From Symsagittifera roscoffensis (Eukaryota; Xenacoelomorpha; Acoela; Convolutidae): 64,000 bases of DNA. Every line of letters begins with the position of its first letter. Position 1 is the stretch's first letter. Of the stretch, positions 1-11,610 are shown one piece after another. The position numbers and the translations under genes are program-made. Below the pieces are notes generated by a model that was not told the DNA's origin, made no database searches, and saw nothing but the letters and a program-made list of their open reading frames with translations. Location: the NCBI RefSeq assembly GCF_963678635.1, contig NC_087062.1, positions 90,931,845 through 90,995,844 of the forward strand, written 5' to 3'.

Positions 1-1555
1 TCTGTAAAGCTACTCATGCATGATGGAGAAACAAACGTATATTCAACAAAAATTTTCGAATTTTTTAGATAGTGGGGATATTAAATTAGATAATAAACTG
101 CAAAATGAGGGAAATAATAGCTAGAAGAATGTAACAAATTGCAGTAGAACTCTAGATAAGGTATCAGTCGCTCACCCAGAATCCTCCAGGTGAATTAAAT
201 GAAAAACAAAAAATTCAAAACCGTTTTTCTCGACATCGAGAACAATATTCTTTTTTGAGATTTTTTTCGCGTCAGCATCAGAACTACAAGGGCTTTAAAA
301 TGATACCACACTTATACCTCCTAATGATTGATATTTGTGGAATCTGATTTTGCTCGAAAAAAACTCACTCTAGACCATAGTTTTCCCCCACACAGGTGTG
401 TTTGAATCTGATTCAAACTTACCTGTAAGTTTGAATCTGTAAGTTAGTAAGTTTAAATCTGATTGGATAATTAGTAAGTTTGAATCTGATTGGATAATTC
501 GACACTGAAAGTCAAAGAACATGGTCCGGCATTTCAATCAAAATTTCCAGCTGATAAAATTGTTGGAGGAAATAACCAAAATTATAAATATTTTATTCAG
601 CTTAAGCTTTTACTGGAGTTTTCTCGTCTGGGTAAAAGTTCCCAAGCGACTTCAAATCAACGTCACTGAAAAATAATTTCACAACTTGGTACTTCCGGCT
701 AATTTTTTTGTCTGCTGGAAGTTTGAATTGAATTGTCTGACTACTTTGCTTGAATTTGATTGGCTAATATTAGCAAATCAGATTCAACTGCATAAATATT
801 AGCTCAAGATATAAAAATTCATAATTTGGGCCGTTTTCTGCATAAAACCCCGGAATTATAACAATATAATAGTTCTTCAATGCAAACAAAATCATTGTGC
901 AAAGAAAATTTATAAACCGAAAGCAACGAGCAAAATATATATAGTTATTTTGAAGTTTAAATGTTTTACTTCTTTATCATCAATGAATTGCAACATCAGC
1001 AAGATGTCAAATGAAAACAGAGACGAAACTTCGCTTCGCAAACACTCTCGAGAACACGACAAAAAGCAGCCCTATAAAGTGCAATAAGAAAAAGTAGAAA
1101 TAAGCCTCGAATTAGTAAGAAATGGACAAGGCCTCGGATTCTATCTGCGTCTTACAGCGCCTAGAGACTATGAGTATCATTCACTAACCACTCACGCGTA
1201 AAACATCACAAACACTAGCCACAAATAAAGCAGAGAAAAGTTGCCATGAAACTTCTAGCGCTAGCTGGCGATTATAGCAAAAGTGCCACAAAATATGTTA
1301 ACTCTTTCCACTTCCAATGAATACTTTTATTTGCGAGTTAGGTTAGAAAAAAGAAGGTTGGCAGTAACAAACTACGCTAATCGTTAGCGTCAGAAGCTAG
1401 CAAAAATATAAATAATTTACGAACCGTTTGTCATGTCATCTTGTTTTTCAGTTAGTTCATTGGTGCAGATAGATGTACACAAAAAAAGTGTTCAAATCAT
1501 ACATTGCAAAAGTCCTTAAAATTGGATGCACTTAAATAGCCAAGTGTTTAGCTAA
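1..1555. other. Intergenic, AT-rich, no gene seen
   Basis: No reading frame with protein-like composition is visible. Near 1110-1200 the minus strand carries a degraded tRNA-like segment (A-box-like TGAGTGGTTAGTG and a degenerate B box), related to the segments at 47.8 and 57.4 kb. A GAAACTTCGCTTCGCAAACAC stretch near 1025 resembles one arm of the dispersed GCGAAGC hairpin repeat described elsewhere in the window. Confidence 0.6.
446..499. repeat. 27-bp direct tandem repeat, two copies
   Basis: Two adjacent 27-base units (446-472 and 473-499) differ at one base. Partial related copies (GTTTGAATCTGA) lie just upstream at 400-440 and near 750. Confidence 0.8.
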
Positions 1556-1563
1556 GTTCTAGC

Positions 1564-1962
1564 CAGTAGCGGATTTAGGGGGGGGGGAGGGCGGGGGCCT
1601 GACGCTTCCTACCCCCACCCCCCTCAGGGATTCGACCCCTTGCCGACCCAAAGGGTCACCCTTTGTACTATTTCGAGATATTCATATTTGCTGACGGACC
1701 CTAAAAATTTTCTAAAGGCGCCTTGGGCGCCAATCTATACTAATTTTGAGCGGGGAGCGCGCGCCAAAAAAACGCAATTTTTTTGGCCTTTTTTCAAAAA
1801 TTTGCTGCGGCGCAGAAAATTTGGTCAAATTAGTGTCTTTTTAGTGGTTTGAGAGAGCTCAGAAAATCAATTTAGTCGACCAAAAAAAAGTCGTCAAAAT
1901 TTCAAATGTTTTTTGAAAATCCGCCCCCCCCTTCCCTCGAGAAATTCCTAGACCCGCGCCTG
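1564..1962. mobile_element. hAT-type MITE with 8-bp target duplication
   Basis: The left end begins CAGTAGCGGATTTAGG and the right end, read on the minus strand, begins CAGGCGCGGGTCTAGG. They form an imperfect terminal inverted repeat followed by G-rich subterminal tracts on both sides. The 8 bases immediately outside each end are identical: GTTCTAGC at 1556-1563 and at 1963-1970. An 8-bp duplication plus a CAG terminus is the signature of hAT transposition. The 399-bp interior encodes no transposase, so this is a non-autonomous element. Confidence 0.85.
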
Positions 1963-1970
1963 GTTCTAGC

Positions 1971-3030
1971 TCATTCTAGCTTCAAGTGCGTTTCAAATAA
2001 GTGCGTTTCAAATGTTTGGTTCCACTCAGCTTCCCAAACTGTGCAAATGAATGAATTATTCTTTCAAACCATCGCTGTGCTTCGAAATCACATTGAAGTC
2101 AAAATGTTTAGGTTTAATTTAAAACGGAGCAGAAAAATTCCGAAAATGAGGCGTTTCAATTACATAATTTTGATGAATACAACCCGACCTCATGCAAAGT
2201 AGCGCTTTTTATTGAAAACCAGATTTTTGAAAAGTTGAATTTTAACAACCGTCATAATAGACAATTAAACAACTTTATCGATCTAATCACTAATTTCAGT
2301 TATACAGTCACGCAACATAGAATTCGCAACTTCTAATTTTCAACCGATCAAATGCTGTTTTCAAGGCTTTGTTTGGTCAAATAATCTGAAGGTGTCAGAG
2401 AAGAATTTTAGTTAACAGAAATTCTCACGAACAGCACAAGGAGGTTTGAATTTTCAGCATAAGTGTTCGTTGGAAAACTAAGAATCTTAGCAAGGTCTTC
2501 ACTTAAGTTTTACTCAAAATAGAGCACACGAATTGGTTAAAATGTAAAAGAAAACATATGTGACTACTCATAAATCTACTTTAACTTAATTTCAGTGTTT
2601 CGTTTGTGGTTGCATGATTTTCGGAGTGTCTTCCTATGTTTAGTAAAACTTATTCAATGACCTTGCTAAAATTTTTAGCTTTATAACGAACATCTTTGAG
2701 TCCAAAAATTAAAACTCTTTAAGCTGTTTACGAGGAATTTTCGGAACCCAGAACACTTCTGACGCTTTCTGATTAAATGGCCAAAAAACGCCTTAAAAAA
2801 TCTTACAATTTTTTCTCCGGTTATATCCTAATGAACAGTTTCCTCCATCGTATATAAAAATTTACAGAGGAAATGACTAAATAGAAAAAAATGTCATTTT
2901 AACGATTGAAAAAAATGTTGTTCATTTTAACGATTGAACACCAAAAGATGCTACTTTTATGTCCGTACTGCAATTATTCTAAACTTGCTCGCTCATAAAC
3001 TTGCCAGATCCAATCACTACAATGAATTCA
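1971..3030. other. Intergenic, no gene seen
   Basis: AT-rich spacer. The segment near 2735-2780 (GGAACCCAGAACACTTCTGA) recurs in diverged form near 8718-8745 and 18262-18290, so at least part of it is dispersed repeat. Nothing else is supported. Confidence 0.5.
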
Positions 3031-3032
3031 AA

Positions 3033-3038
3033 TTTATT
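3033..3038 (-). terminator. Polyadenylation signal AATAAA for the 3.1-kb zinc-finger gene
   Basis: TTTATT on the plus strand reads AATAAA on the minus strand about 50 bases past the stop codon, the expected spacing for a poly(A) signal. Confidence 0.45.
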
Positions 3039-3087
3039 GCTGTTTAACTACCGATTCTAGGGCAGGATTATAGTAAACAAGAAAAAA

Positions 3088-3690
3088 CTACAAGGTCAAA
3101 GCCGCCTTGGCCAACTGCTCATTCATGTTATGAAAGCTCATATAATGACCCTTCAAATGATGCTTCAAATTGAATTCTTTCCCACATACTGTACATTTAA
3201 AAGATTCTTTCAAACCTTCCATATGCTTCAAAACTATATGACGGCGTACATTGGGTTTCAGTTTTGCTTGATGGCCACATAATTTACACGAAAAAACTTT
3301 TTCTCCTGAATCTAACGATTGCATTGTGGCAATGACGTCATTTGGATCCTGCTGAAAACTCGGCTGCATTTTTATTGCAGTTGCTATTGGTTTAATAGAT
3401 GAGTTTGACTTAGTTTTTTCTTGATTCACAGTTTTAGGAGCTTTTGGTTTCTGGGGCGATCTTTTGTCTATTACTTGTCGCTTCATGTTCGCCTTTTCTG
3501 GGTAAACTGTCTGTGATTTGAACTCAGGTTCCAAATTTGAAAGACTGAGATTTCCACATTTTTTTGACAGTGAGGAATCAACAATGTCTAGAAAGACATT
3601 TCTTGCTTTCAAGCTGATACATTTCACAACATCGGGATCAAGGTTCAGACAAAATTTTACATCACATTCGCAGTCATTTACGAACGCCAT
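3088..3690 (-). CDS. Small two-finger C2H2 zinc-finger protein (copy a)
   Basis: A single-exon 200-aa protein starting ATG at 3690. The first ~100 residues are low in recognisable motifs but include a KKCGNLSLSNLE block and a basic, Lys/Pro/Ser-rich linker. Then comes a family signature (FQQDPNDVIATMQSLDSGEK) followed by two C2H2 fingers with C-x2-C-x12-H-x4-H spacing: CKLCG...HIVLKH at about 135-156 and CTVCG...HYMSFH at about 166-187. A short tail ends LAKAALTL. The two-finger arrangement with x4 between the histidines resembles the C-terminal finger pairs of insect BTB zinc-finger proteins, but no BTB domain is present. Nuclear DNA or RNA binding is inferred. Three paralogous loci lie downstream on the same strand. 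A CTTTTTCAG acceptor ends at 3724, leaving a 33-base 5'UTR after splicing. Confidence 0.85.
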   Translation of the reverse strand: MAFVNDCECDVKFCLNLDPDVVKCISLKARNVFLDIVDSSLSKKCGNLSLSNLEPEFKSQTVYPEKANMKRQVIDKRSPQKPKAPKTVNQEKTKSNSSIKPIATAIKMQPSFQQDPNDVIATMQSLDSGEKVFSCKLCGHQAKLKPNVRRHIVLKHMEGLKESFKCTVCGKEFNLKHHLKGHYMSFHNMNEQLAKAALTL

Positions 3691-4262
3691 TTTAAAGTTC
3701 GAGAGACAAATTTGGGTTTCAATCTGAAAAAGTACATTATAATCAAATAATTTGAAAAAATGCGTACTGTCCGCCGTTTGACAAACTGACTTAAGAAGAA
3801 AAAAATTGATTAGTTATGAAACAATACAAAGGAATAGACCAGTTACTAGCTGTGAACACGAACTCCCAGGTCAGATACCATTCTTATACATATTAACAGA
3901 TTGCTTATGAAGACTTAATTCAATCGTTATGCTATATTGTTTGTTATGCTATATCTCTATATCCAAATGGATCATTCTCTATTTGGGTTGAAAAGCTGAA
4001 ATTTCAATGAAAACTCAAAAATCAGAAGCTACATTTAAACTTCTTTCTCATTTAAACTTCTTTCTCATTGAATTTACAAAATTAGCTGTAGAAATTGTGC
4101 TTTATTCTCTGAGACAAAAAAATGAAGCCAATAGTAAAGTAGAATTCAATATACAGCAAATAAAATCATGCCCTACTATTTTCTCATTCAATAAATCTCA
4201 TTAACTCTCACGTTAAACTTGTTTCATCAAATCTGCTACGAGGTGAAGCTACTAAGTACCCA

Positions 4263-4865
4263 TTATACAGTCAATGCGGCAGTTGCCAATTTCTCATTCA
4301 TGTTGTGTGCACTCATATAATGACCCTTTAATTTGTACTTGGACGAAAGAGTTCTTTCACAAATCGAGCACTGAAAAGTCTCCTTGAGGTGTTGCATGTG
4401 TTTCACAACTACATGTCTTTCAATGTTCACTTTCTGTTTACCTTGCTGGCCGCACAATTTACACGAGAAGATCTTCTCGCCCGTTTCCAGAGACTGCAAC
4501 ACACCAATAAGGTCGCCTGGATTCTGCTGGAAACCAGACTGGATTTGCTCATTTGATGCCATGGTAATCGGCTGTTTTGGTGCGACTCTTTTTGCATGGT
4601 TTTTTGGTGTACTCAACCTAGCACTTTTTGGCTTGAACTTTTCAGAATTGTGAGACACTAACCGACGCTTGAGTGATAAATTGGGAAATGATGAGTCAGA
4701 AAAATTGTCATTAGCCTCAGAAACTAAAATAAGTCCGCACTTTGCGGAATTACTGGCGCATATGTCAAAATATGTGTCTGTTCCAAGACTCAAATGCGAG
4801 CTGAGGATATCTTTGTCAAAAGAGAACTCAAAATTCAACCTGCTCGCTTCGACAGCCATTTGCAT
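4263..4865 (-). CDS. Small two-finger C2H2 zinc-finger protein (copy b)
   Basis: A single-exon 200-aa protein. ATG codons at 4865 and two codons later are both possible starts; the upstream one is called. The N-terminal half carries a KCGLIL block comparable to the KKCGNLSL of copy a, then a basic Lys-rich linker. The signature FQQNPGDLIGVLQSLETGEK and fingers CKLCG...HVVVKH (about 135-156) and CSICE...HYMSAH (about 166-187) follow. The tail is LATAALTV, as in its paralogs. A GTTTCAG acceptor ends at 4881, 15 bases before the ATG. The left breakpoint of the 9.54-kb tandem duplication (4581) falls inside this gene, just upstream of the finger-coding half. This copy is intact; the duplicate at 14.1-14.4 kb is truncated. 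Confidence 0.85.
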   Translation of the reverse strand: MQMAVEASRLNFEFSFDKDILSSHLSLGTDTYFDICASNSAKCGLILVSEANDNFSDSSFPNLSLKRRLVSHNSEKFKPKSARLSTPKNHAKRVAPKQPITMASNEQIQSGFQQNPGDLIGVLQSLETGEKIFSCKLCGQQGKQKVNIERHVVVKHMQHLKETFQCSICERTLSSKYKLKGHYMSAHNMNEKLATAALTV

Positions 4866-5763
4866 TGAACAGCAAAAGTTCTGAAACTTGGGTGATTTTT
4901 TCGCTGATTGTTTTCCAAACCAATACAGTCATCTTAAATGAGTTTTAACTAGAAAACGGCACACCTTCAGTAAACTGATAACTCATTGATCTATCAGATC
5001 AGTAATTCAGCTTACGAATCAAATTTGCTTGGTTAAAAATGATCAGGGAAAGCCTGGGAACCGCAGAGATATGGGTTTCAGTAGGTCTAGCTCTCAATCA
5101 AAGAATTAGAAAATTAGTACATCCTTGATTATAAAATTGTCTCTTAAATGTTTTTTTTTCAGATTATTGTTTTGGTAATGACACTATAACTAACCCAGTA
5201 TTAAATATTGAACAGTAAATCTTCTGCCAAAAAATCTTGTCTTTGCAAATGTCGAATTCTTCGGGCTTATGTTAAATTGTAAAAAAAACTATTTAGAATG
5301 ATCTTACAAAATCAAAAAATGATGAATCAATAAACGCAAAAACAAATAATTTCGTGTCGATCTGCTACCAAAAGTATAAACCACCCCATTAGGAGCCATA
5401 GAGGCAAAAACATAAGGAAACTGGGCTGACTGAATTCCACGTGAAGACATCAAGTACTCGAAAAAAGCATTGATCAAAAAAAATTCTCCTATGTTAGGTG
5501 AACTTACAGCTATGTATACACTTGTCAAAGTCTCAAATCAACTTTTGAGCGGGCTGAAGCTGAGTTAGAGTAAAAAAATCATATCTAGGGAACAAAAAAT
5601 AATTAAAGCTGAGGCGAAAAACATAAACAAGAAAACAACGTAAAAAGAGCCTATTTAGGATATTTATGCATACGTTTATTGATATTAATTATAGTTCCCA
5701 TCGTTGAAAATGTGAAGCAACTTTGTATTTCAGTGTGTTTTAGTAGAAAGAAACTCAATACAG

Positions 5764-5780
5764 GCGAAGCTGAGCTTCGC
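5764..5780. repeat. GCGAAGC/GCTTCGC hairpin of dispersed element
   Basis: A perfect 8-base inverted repeat (GCGAAGCT, one central base, AGCTTCGC). It is followed by a short box (ATCACTTACAATA) that also follows the other copies at 6767, 13520, 23064, 30152 and 47643. Confidence 0.7.
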
Positions 5781-6766
5781 ATCACTTACAATATAAAACA
5801 AGAAAGCTGCTTAGTCGGAAAAAAATGAAAATGTCAAAAAACTAGATCTATCAAAGTAAATAAAGCTAGTTTTGAAACAAAAACATGCAAAGACAACAGA
5901 ATGTGAAATAAGCATCGGAAGAAAATGTATCAAGCGGTAAAAAAGCCCTTCTCGCCATCAACTTACGCACAAAACTCTATCTGCCAGTCAAATGAAACAA
6001 TATGACGTCACAGAGACGATATAATACAAGCCGAAACCAATTAGGCCGAAATTTTTTTTAAAAGCCGAAAAAAATCAAAAATACGACTAATAAAAAGTTA
6101 AGAAGTCCCCCTCAACCTCAAAATACACACACACGTACAAACAGAATGCTTTGTCACTCATCGACAGACGCAATATATTCACAGGCTTGTAAAATTATAA
6201 ACAGCGGAAATAACTCAAACACTAAAAGCAACAACAATTAGAATTGCGTACAGCAAAAATTCAATTCTACGATGCGGAAACTAAGCGACAAAAACATATT
6301 CTCAAGCTTATTGAAATTTTTGAAAAATTCATAAAAGCATAAATTAATCGTGTAATCACATTCTGAATTCAGATTTAAATGTCCTGTCCTGCGAGTAACC
6401 TGACATCACCTCACCACAGGGATGCTCATTTCAAATTTTGTGAAAAAAAAACAAAACTTTTTAAAATGGTGATCCCAGTGAACAACACTTAAACGCTGCG
6501 ATCTTAAACATGTGTTAAGTGAATCTCCAATTGCAAAGAGGATATAATTGAACGCATAAGCAACCGGAAATATCTGTTTTCCACTTTCTTTTCAAAATAA
6601 TTTCTCCGCCGGAGAAACAAAATTTGAAATCAAATTTTAAAAGAAGTCAAAATCATCTAGACTCAAAAAACAAAGTTTGAAATCAATTAGTTGTCAGAGA
6701 AACCAAAATCCAACCGCCGAAACAGCGTGAACATAAACAAAGAAGAAACCAAAATTTTACACAGAG

Positions 6767-8550
6767 GCGAAGCGGAGCTTCGCAATACTTGCGATACAAA
6801 ATAAAATTCTCAACTCAAAAGATAATGTGTTTCAAACGAAAAGTCAACGCTTAAAGGAATGTTGTTGAAGAAAACGTGAGCTACAAAATGCAATTGTTAT
6901 AAGAATCAATGACCTAATATAAAAACATAAGAAGAAAGTGGGCTATACAAACTACATTCATCAATAAAAACAAATTTGGTCAAAAAATCGCGATTTACAA
7001 GTTCCTAAATTTACTCAAAAACTGTGCTTAAAATCTTGCTTAAAACTGGATATCCTTGAGCAACAAGAAAAAGCCAAAAAAATTATCAAGAGTTTTTGCT
7101 ATAAATTAGGATCAATATGAAAGGGGAAAAAAGATAAAAGAAAAAAACAATGAAGGCTAAATCTTCATATAAGTTCCACAGAAACCTTTGCAGAAAATCT
7201 GAGAAAAAACTCTGAAAACTTTAAGAACTCCAATTACATCAAACTTATTAAATATGAACTTGATACGCAACGTTAATTAAACTGGGTTACAATAAAAGTA
7301 ACAATAAAAAAGGCAAATGCCCGTAGATGAAAAACAACACGAAAACTTTTTTTTTCTAAAATTTCAGCCATGAAAACTACAATCTTGAAAATCGTGCAAC
7401 GCTCGCCACACATCATCGTTGCCAAAACAGTCAAGTCAACTATGCAAAATAAACATTGCAAGCATCGCGAATTCTTTTTCTAAAAAAAATTGACATATGA
7501 AAATGCCATCAAAATGAACCGATTCCAAATGAAATTGCTCAATCCTAAACACACCAGTAAATTAAAATTAAAACCAACTCTACGCACATTTTTGTTCAAA
7601 CATAGATAAGAAACATCGCATATAAAAGTAAATGTCAATTTTGTTTTTAATTGCCAGAAAATATATCCTTTTCTGACAGAAAATTTTAGCGTGCACAAAA
7701 ACCAGGAAACCATGAGATATATTTACCCTCTTTAGAAACAAAAAAATATTGAACAAAAACCTACCAAGCAATTACAGACATAAAAGACCCTGCCAGTAAG
7801 CCGACATAAAGTGGGTCGAAATCATTTAATTAGGCCGAAGAAAAAAATCTAATTATATCTCAAAATTTTGCACGATCTAAACAGCACAAAAAATATACGA
7901 AAAAAAAACATACGCTGAGACAACTGAAGGAGCAAAAAGCACCTGGAGATAAGAAACCAAGCTGTAACAAAGCCTTATCAGTAATCCTTTCAGCCGAAAA
8001 AAAATCAACATAAGACTTACGAAAATTTTAAAGTCCCCTTCACCCTCAAAACACACAAACAATAAAAAAAAATGCAATTGCTCGTCAAATAAAACATCAT
8101 GAGGCAACTTATCTGATATAATATAGGCCGAAACCTATTAAGCCCAAAACAAACAGGAAAAAACCGAAAAATTGAAAATGATTTAAGACTAAGACGTTAT
8201 TAAGTCCCCCTCACACTCTAAAAACTGTTTAAGTTTTTAAGTTGGAACGTAGCCCATGCTTTGAAAGTAAACCACTAAAAACCTTGCCAGATAAAAAAAC
8301 ATGGCAAAAACGGAAATAGAACCGACAGCAACTAGGACGAAAACCACAAACACGAAAAAAATCAGAATTTAAAAAAAAGATAATTACAACCTGAAACAGG
8401 CTTGAAGTACTTAAGTTTGAATTTTCGAGAAACTGATCATGTCAGAAGATCCTCTAGAAGTAATCCTCTAGAAGTGATCTTGTGGACAAAGTTATTTACG
8501 GGAAAAAGAGTCAAGTGCCCAATTTCCACACCCTTGCTTATCGCAAGGGT
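6767..8550. mobile_element. Double-hairpin dispersed element, long version
   Basis: The left hairpin GCGAAGC-GGA-GCTTCGC (6767-6783) and the box ATACTTGCGATA open the segment. It closes with a TTTACGGGAAAAAG box near 8497 and the right hairpin ACCCTTGC-TTATC-GCAAGGGT (8530-8550). The interior is A-rich with several GCCGAAA motifs and may be composite. No protein is encoded. The boundaries are inferred from the hairpins; no target-site duplication was established. Confidence 0.4.
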
Positions 8551-10489
8551 AAAAAATGGCATTTTAGCTAAAAGATTGATTAATTTTCAGTATAACTTTG
8601 TCTGAGAGCCTAACAAGTTTTCGAGTTGCTGTTTATAATGAAAAACTTAGGTGAGGGCCTTTTCGATGAACTTTGAGTGCGAAAAAAACTCTTTTGTGGC
8701 TTGACGAAGAACTTTTGGAACCCAGAACACCTCTGATGAGCTTCATTCAAATAAGAGCTCTGCAAAGCCTTGAAAAGAGCATTGTCCTATTTTAGCTCGG
8801 TTAAATACCTTCAAGTACTCTTATCCATCTTATCTCAAAACTTCAGCCATGAATCTCGAGTAGCATGACTTCATGATGAATTTTTGATACTGAAAGTACT
8901 GTCATGGTGGTTCCAACTTCCACACAGCTTCGCGCCAATTTCGATTCCCTAAAAACATTTAAAAACATAAGAATATGACAAAAAGTTTAAAAATGCGAAA
9001 AAATATTTTAAAAAACTAGGTTTACTAATTCAAATTTCTCAATATGTCTTGATAGAAATTCAGTTCAGGCAAAAACTCGAAAAATTTCAATATTAAATTA
9101 GCAACGGAACATTTTACGAAGACGCAACAATCTTTTAGCAGACAAGTTGATCCGAAAAAAATATGATTATTATAAAAAAAATTAGGTTCTAAGTCCCACC
9201 TGAAACTGCATTGAACAACACTTGCAATTGAAATTACAAGGAAAGTTGCTACCGTCCATGAAAAATTGAGCAGACGAGTTGAGCCAAAAAAAAATCAAAT
9301 CTTTCAAGTTCCCCCCTGATACTAGAATGAACAACACTTGGACTTGATCTGCAATGAAAGATGCTAAAAGCACGCAACAAAATTCGTGATGTGGAACTAG
9401 GCCGACAAAACTTGAGCAGACAAACTTAAACCCGACAATTCAATTTAAACCGAAATTTTTTTTCAGTAGCATACAAACTGATAAGACCTTAGGACGCATA
9501 AAACATTTTGAGCTATAAAGTTTTTACGAAATACAAAAGCATTAAAAATTGATCTATTCCTCGAAACTACGCAACATAATTTGACTAAACTGAAATGACA
9601 GAACTTTTTAAGCTAAAATAACAGAGCTGAAATACAAAGAGGAGGGCGTTACTCCCATACCAACTGGAAAGGAATCAAGATTTGTAAAAAGTAGAGCCGA
9701 AAAAAACTGATGCCATTACAAAATTTTTAGATATGAAGTTTTTACGAAACACATAAAAGCATAAAAATATATTTAATCCTCGAAAATACGTAACAACACT
9801 TGACTAAGCTGAAAAAACAGAATTTTCTAAGCTGAAACAATAGAGCTGCAATAACAGAAATAACGCACAAATTACAGAACTTTCATTCATAGAAAAATCT
9901 GTTGTAATAAAAAAAACATATGCATTGGAAAACAAGCCCAACAAAACGCACCAGATAATACAGACTGCATTCAAGAAAAGGGAAAATGAGCCGACGGAAA
10001 CTAGGTCAAAAACTACGATAACGAAACAAGACAACAACCTTTTTAAAGAATTTGGTTTTAACAAAATCTGAAACGAACCTCCCCTAATTAATACCTAAAT
10101 GATGGTAGTTTTATTTTAAATTTCAAGAAATTGAGCAGTCGTGAAATTTACTATTCCAGATAAAATTGACCTTTTATGAACAAACTTATTTAGGGTGGAA
10201 AGTCTAGCACCCGAGTGCAATACCCTTGCTTATCAACAGGGTAACCATGACCGTAACCGTGATTGTTTTTATATTGTTGATAAATTTTTAGATTAGCAAA
10301 AATTTTTTGTCTTATGTCGCTTGGCTTCGACTTTTGAAAACGATCGCAATCTTTTTTCTTTCAGGATTGTAAATAATTCTTGCAATTACTCACTTTACTA
10401 ATTCTAGAGCCGTACAGTATCAGCTACGATAGATTGCTCTGAATATACAGAATAGAACTAAAATTTACATCTAAGACATCAAAATTTTA

Positions 10490-11086
10490 TCAGGCATTCA
10501 ATGCAGCTTTTGCCAGGTTATCGGGCATGTTATGAGCAGATATGTAATGTGCTTTCAAATTAGACTTGAGCGTGAACTCTTTCTGACACAGAGAACAGGA
10601 AACTGACGCAATCAGTCCTTGCATGTGCTTTAAAATTATATGTCTTCGAACATTTTGTTTCTGTAGGCCTTGCAGTCCGCATATTTTGCACAAAAACACT
10701 TTTCGTCCTGAATCCAGTGATTGCATTGTAGCTATCATGTCATTTGGATCTTGCTGAAAATCAGGCTGTATCTGGACCTGAGATTTTGGTGTTGCTTTCA
10801 TTGCACTTAAAACTGGTTCTGATTTTGTCACCTTGCCAACCTTCAGATTTGAAATTTTACCTGCTTTAACTTCCGTTTTCCTTTTAGTTACTTTACCTTC
10901 TTTCTCTGCGTTGCCACATTTTTTTGAAGCATCGATATCGGAATTCGTAATTTTCAAATTTCCGCATTTTAGGCCAATCTCCGGATTGTAAATTTCAAAA
11001 GCCAAAATTTTGTCATTTGGGAGTATGATATTTTCAACAATGAAATCTTCAAGTTCGATCAAAAAGTCAAGTCCTTCTTTGTTCAT
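10490..11086 (-). CDS. Small two-finger C2H2 zinc-finger protein (copy c, unit 1)
   Basis: A single-exon 198-aa protein. It has an acidic N-terminus, two CGN-containing blocks (LKCGNLKI, KKCGNAEK), a Lys-rich linker, and the family signature FQQDPNDMIATMQSLDSGRK. The fingers are CKICG...HIILKH (about 135-156) and CSLCQ...HYISAH (about 165-186), and the tail is LAKAALNA. It differs from its duplicate at 20034-20630 by one residue: Leu instead of Ser immediately before the first finger's first Cys, caused by A at 10692. Every other paralog has Ser there, so the Leu is probably derived. Confidence 0.85.
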   Translation of the reverse strand: MNKEGLDFLIELEDFIVENIILPNDKILAFEIYNPEIGLKCGNLKITNSDIDASKKCGNAEKEGKVTKRKTEVKAGKISNLKVGKVTKSEPVLSAMKATPKSQVQIQPDFQQDPNDMIATMQSLDSGRKVFLCKICGLQGLQKQNVRRHIILKHMQGLIASVSCSLCQKEFTLKSNLKAHYISAHNMPDNLAKAALNA

Positions 11087-11610
11087 TATCTTCGGTACAA
11101 TTTATTTCAATCTCTTCACGCAGAACTTTTACAAACTTAACTGAAACCTCACTCGTTTTCTCAAATTGGGATTCAAATCAAATTCACTAACTGATCTAAA
11201 ATATTTGATTAGTTCATTTTGCTTTTCAATTCCTGGATGCAGATGCTTTTCTCACCATCAAAACATTCACTTCGAAATTAAATTTGACATATTTTCAAGA
11301 ATTAAAATTGAAAATATTAAATAAAATGAAGACTGAAATTCTTAAATTTGTACTGAAAACCCTTTCTATAGTTTACTTACAATACAAACATTAACTTTCG
11401 ACATAAAATATTTGCACCATATAGCTATTAAACTTAGCACACATAACAACATCAAACATCCGAGAGTTCAAATGTTCCATAAATAAAAGCTTTGGAAGCT
11501 AAGCTAAGTATTCAATTATGAGTTAATCACCCGCTGAAAGATAGTCCAAGGCCAACAAAAACTGCTTTCATCCCAGAGCGCAAACTGTCCAGTCAAATTT
11601 TTGATCTGAA

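Larger units (their letters stand above)
4881..10480. other. Intergenic repeat-rich spacer in unit 1
   Basis: No coding gene is supported. Hydrophobic frames in this A-rich DNA (for example around 7.3-8.1 kb on the minus strand) have intron-like composition and no family resemblance. Visible structure: hairpins GCGAAGCT-G-AGCTTCGC at 5764-5780 and GCGAAGC-GGA-GCTTCGC at 6767-6783; the second hairpin type ACCCTTGC-TTATC-GCAAGGGT at 8530-8550; a decayed version at about 10222-10242. The GCCGAAA/AAGCCGA motif recurs throughout and marks bodies of the same dispersed element family. Confidence 0.6.

Noticed and set aside
5764-6783. CRISPR-like spaced palindromes
   Set aside because: The GCGAAGC palindromes are hundreds of bases apart, irregularly spaced, and in a eukaryotic context; they are ends of dispersed elements.
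7273-8107. Hydrophobic minus-strand frames resembling membrane proteins (also at 16.8-17.7 kb)
   Set aside because: Reverse complement of A-rich repeat DNA; Phe/Leu/Ile/Val bias follows from base composition, frames overlap each other, and none has a recognisable motif.
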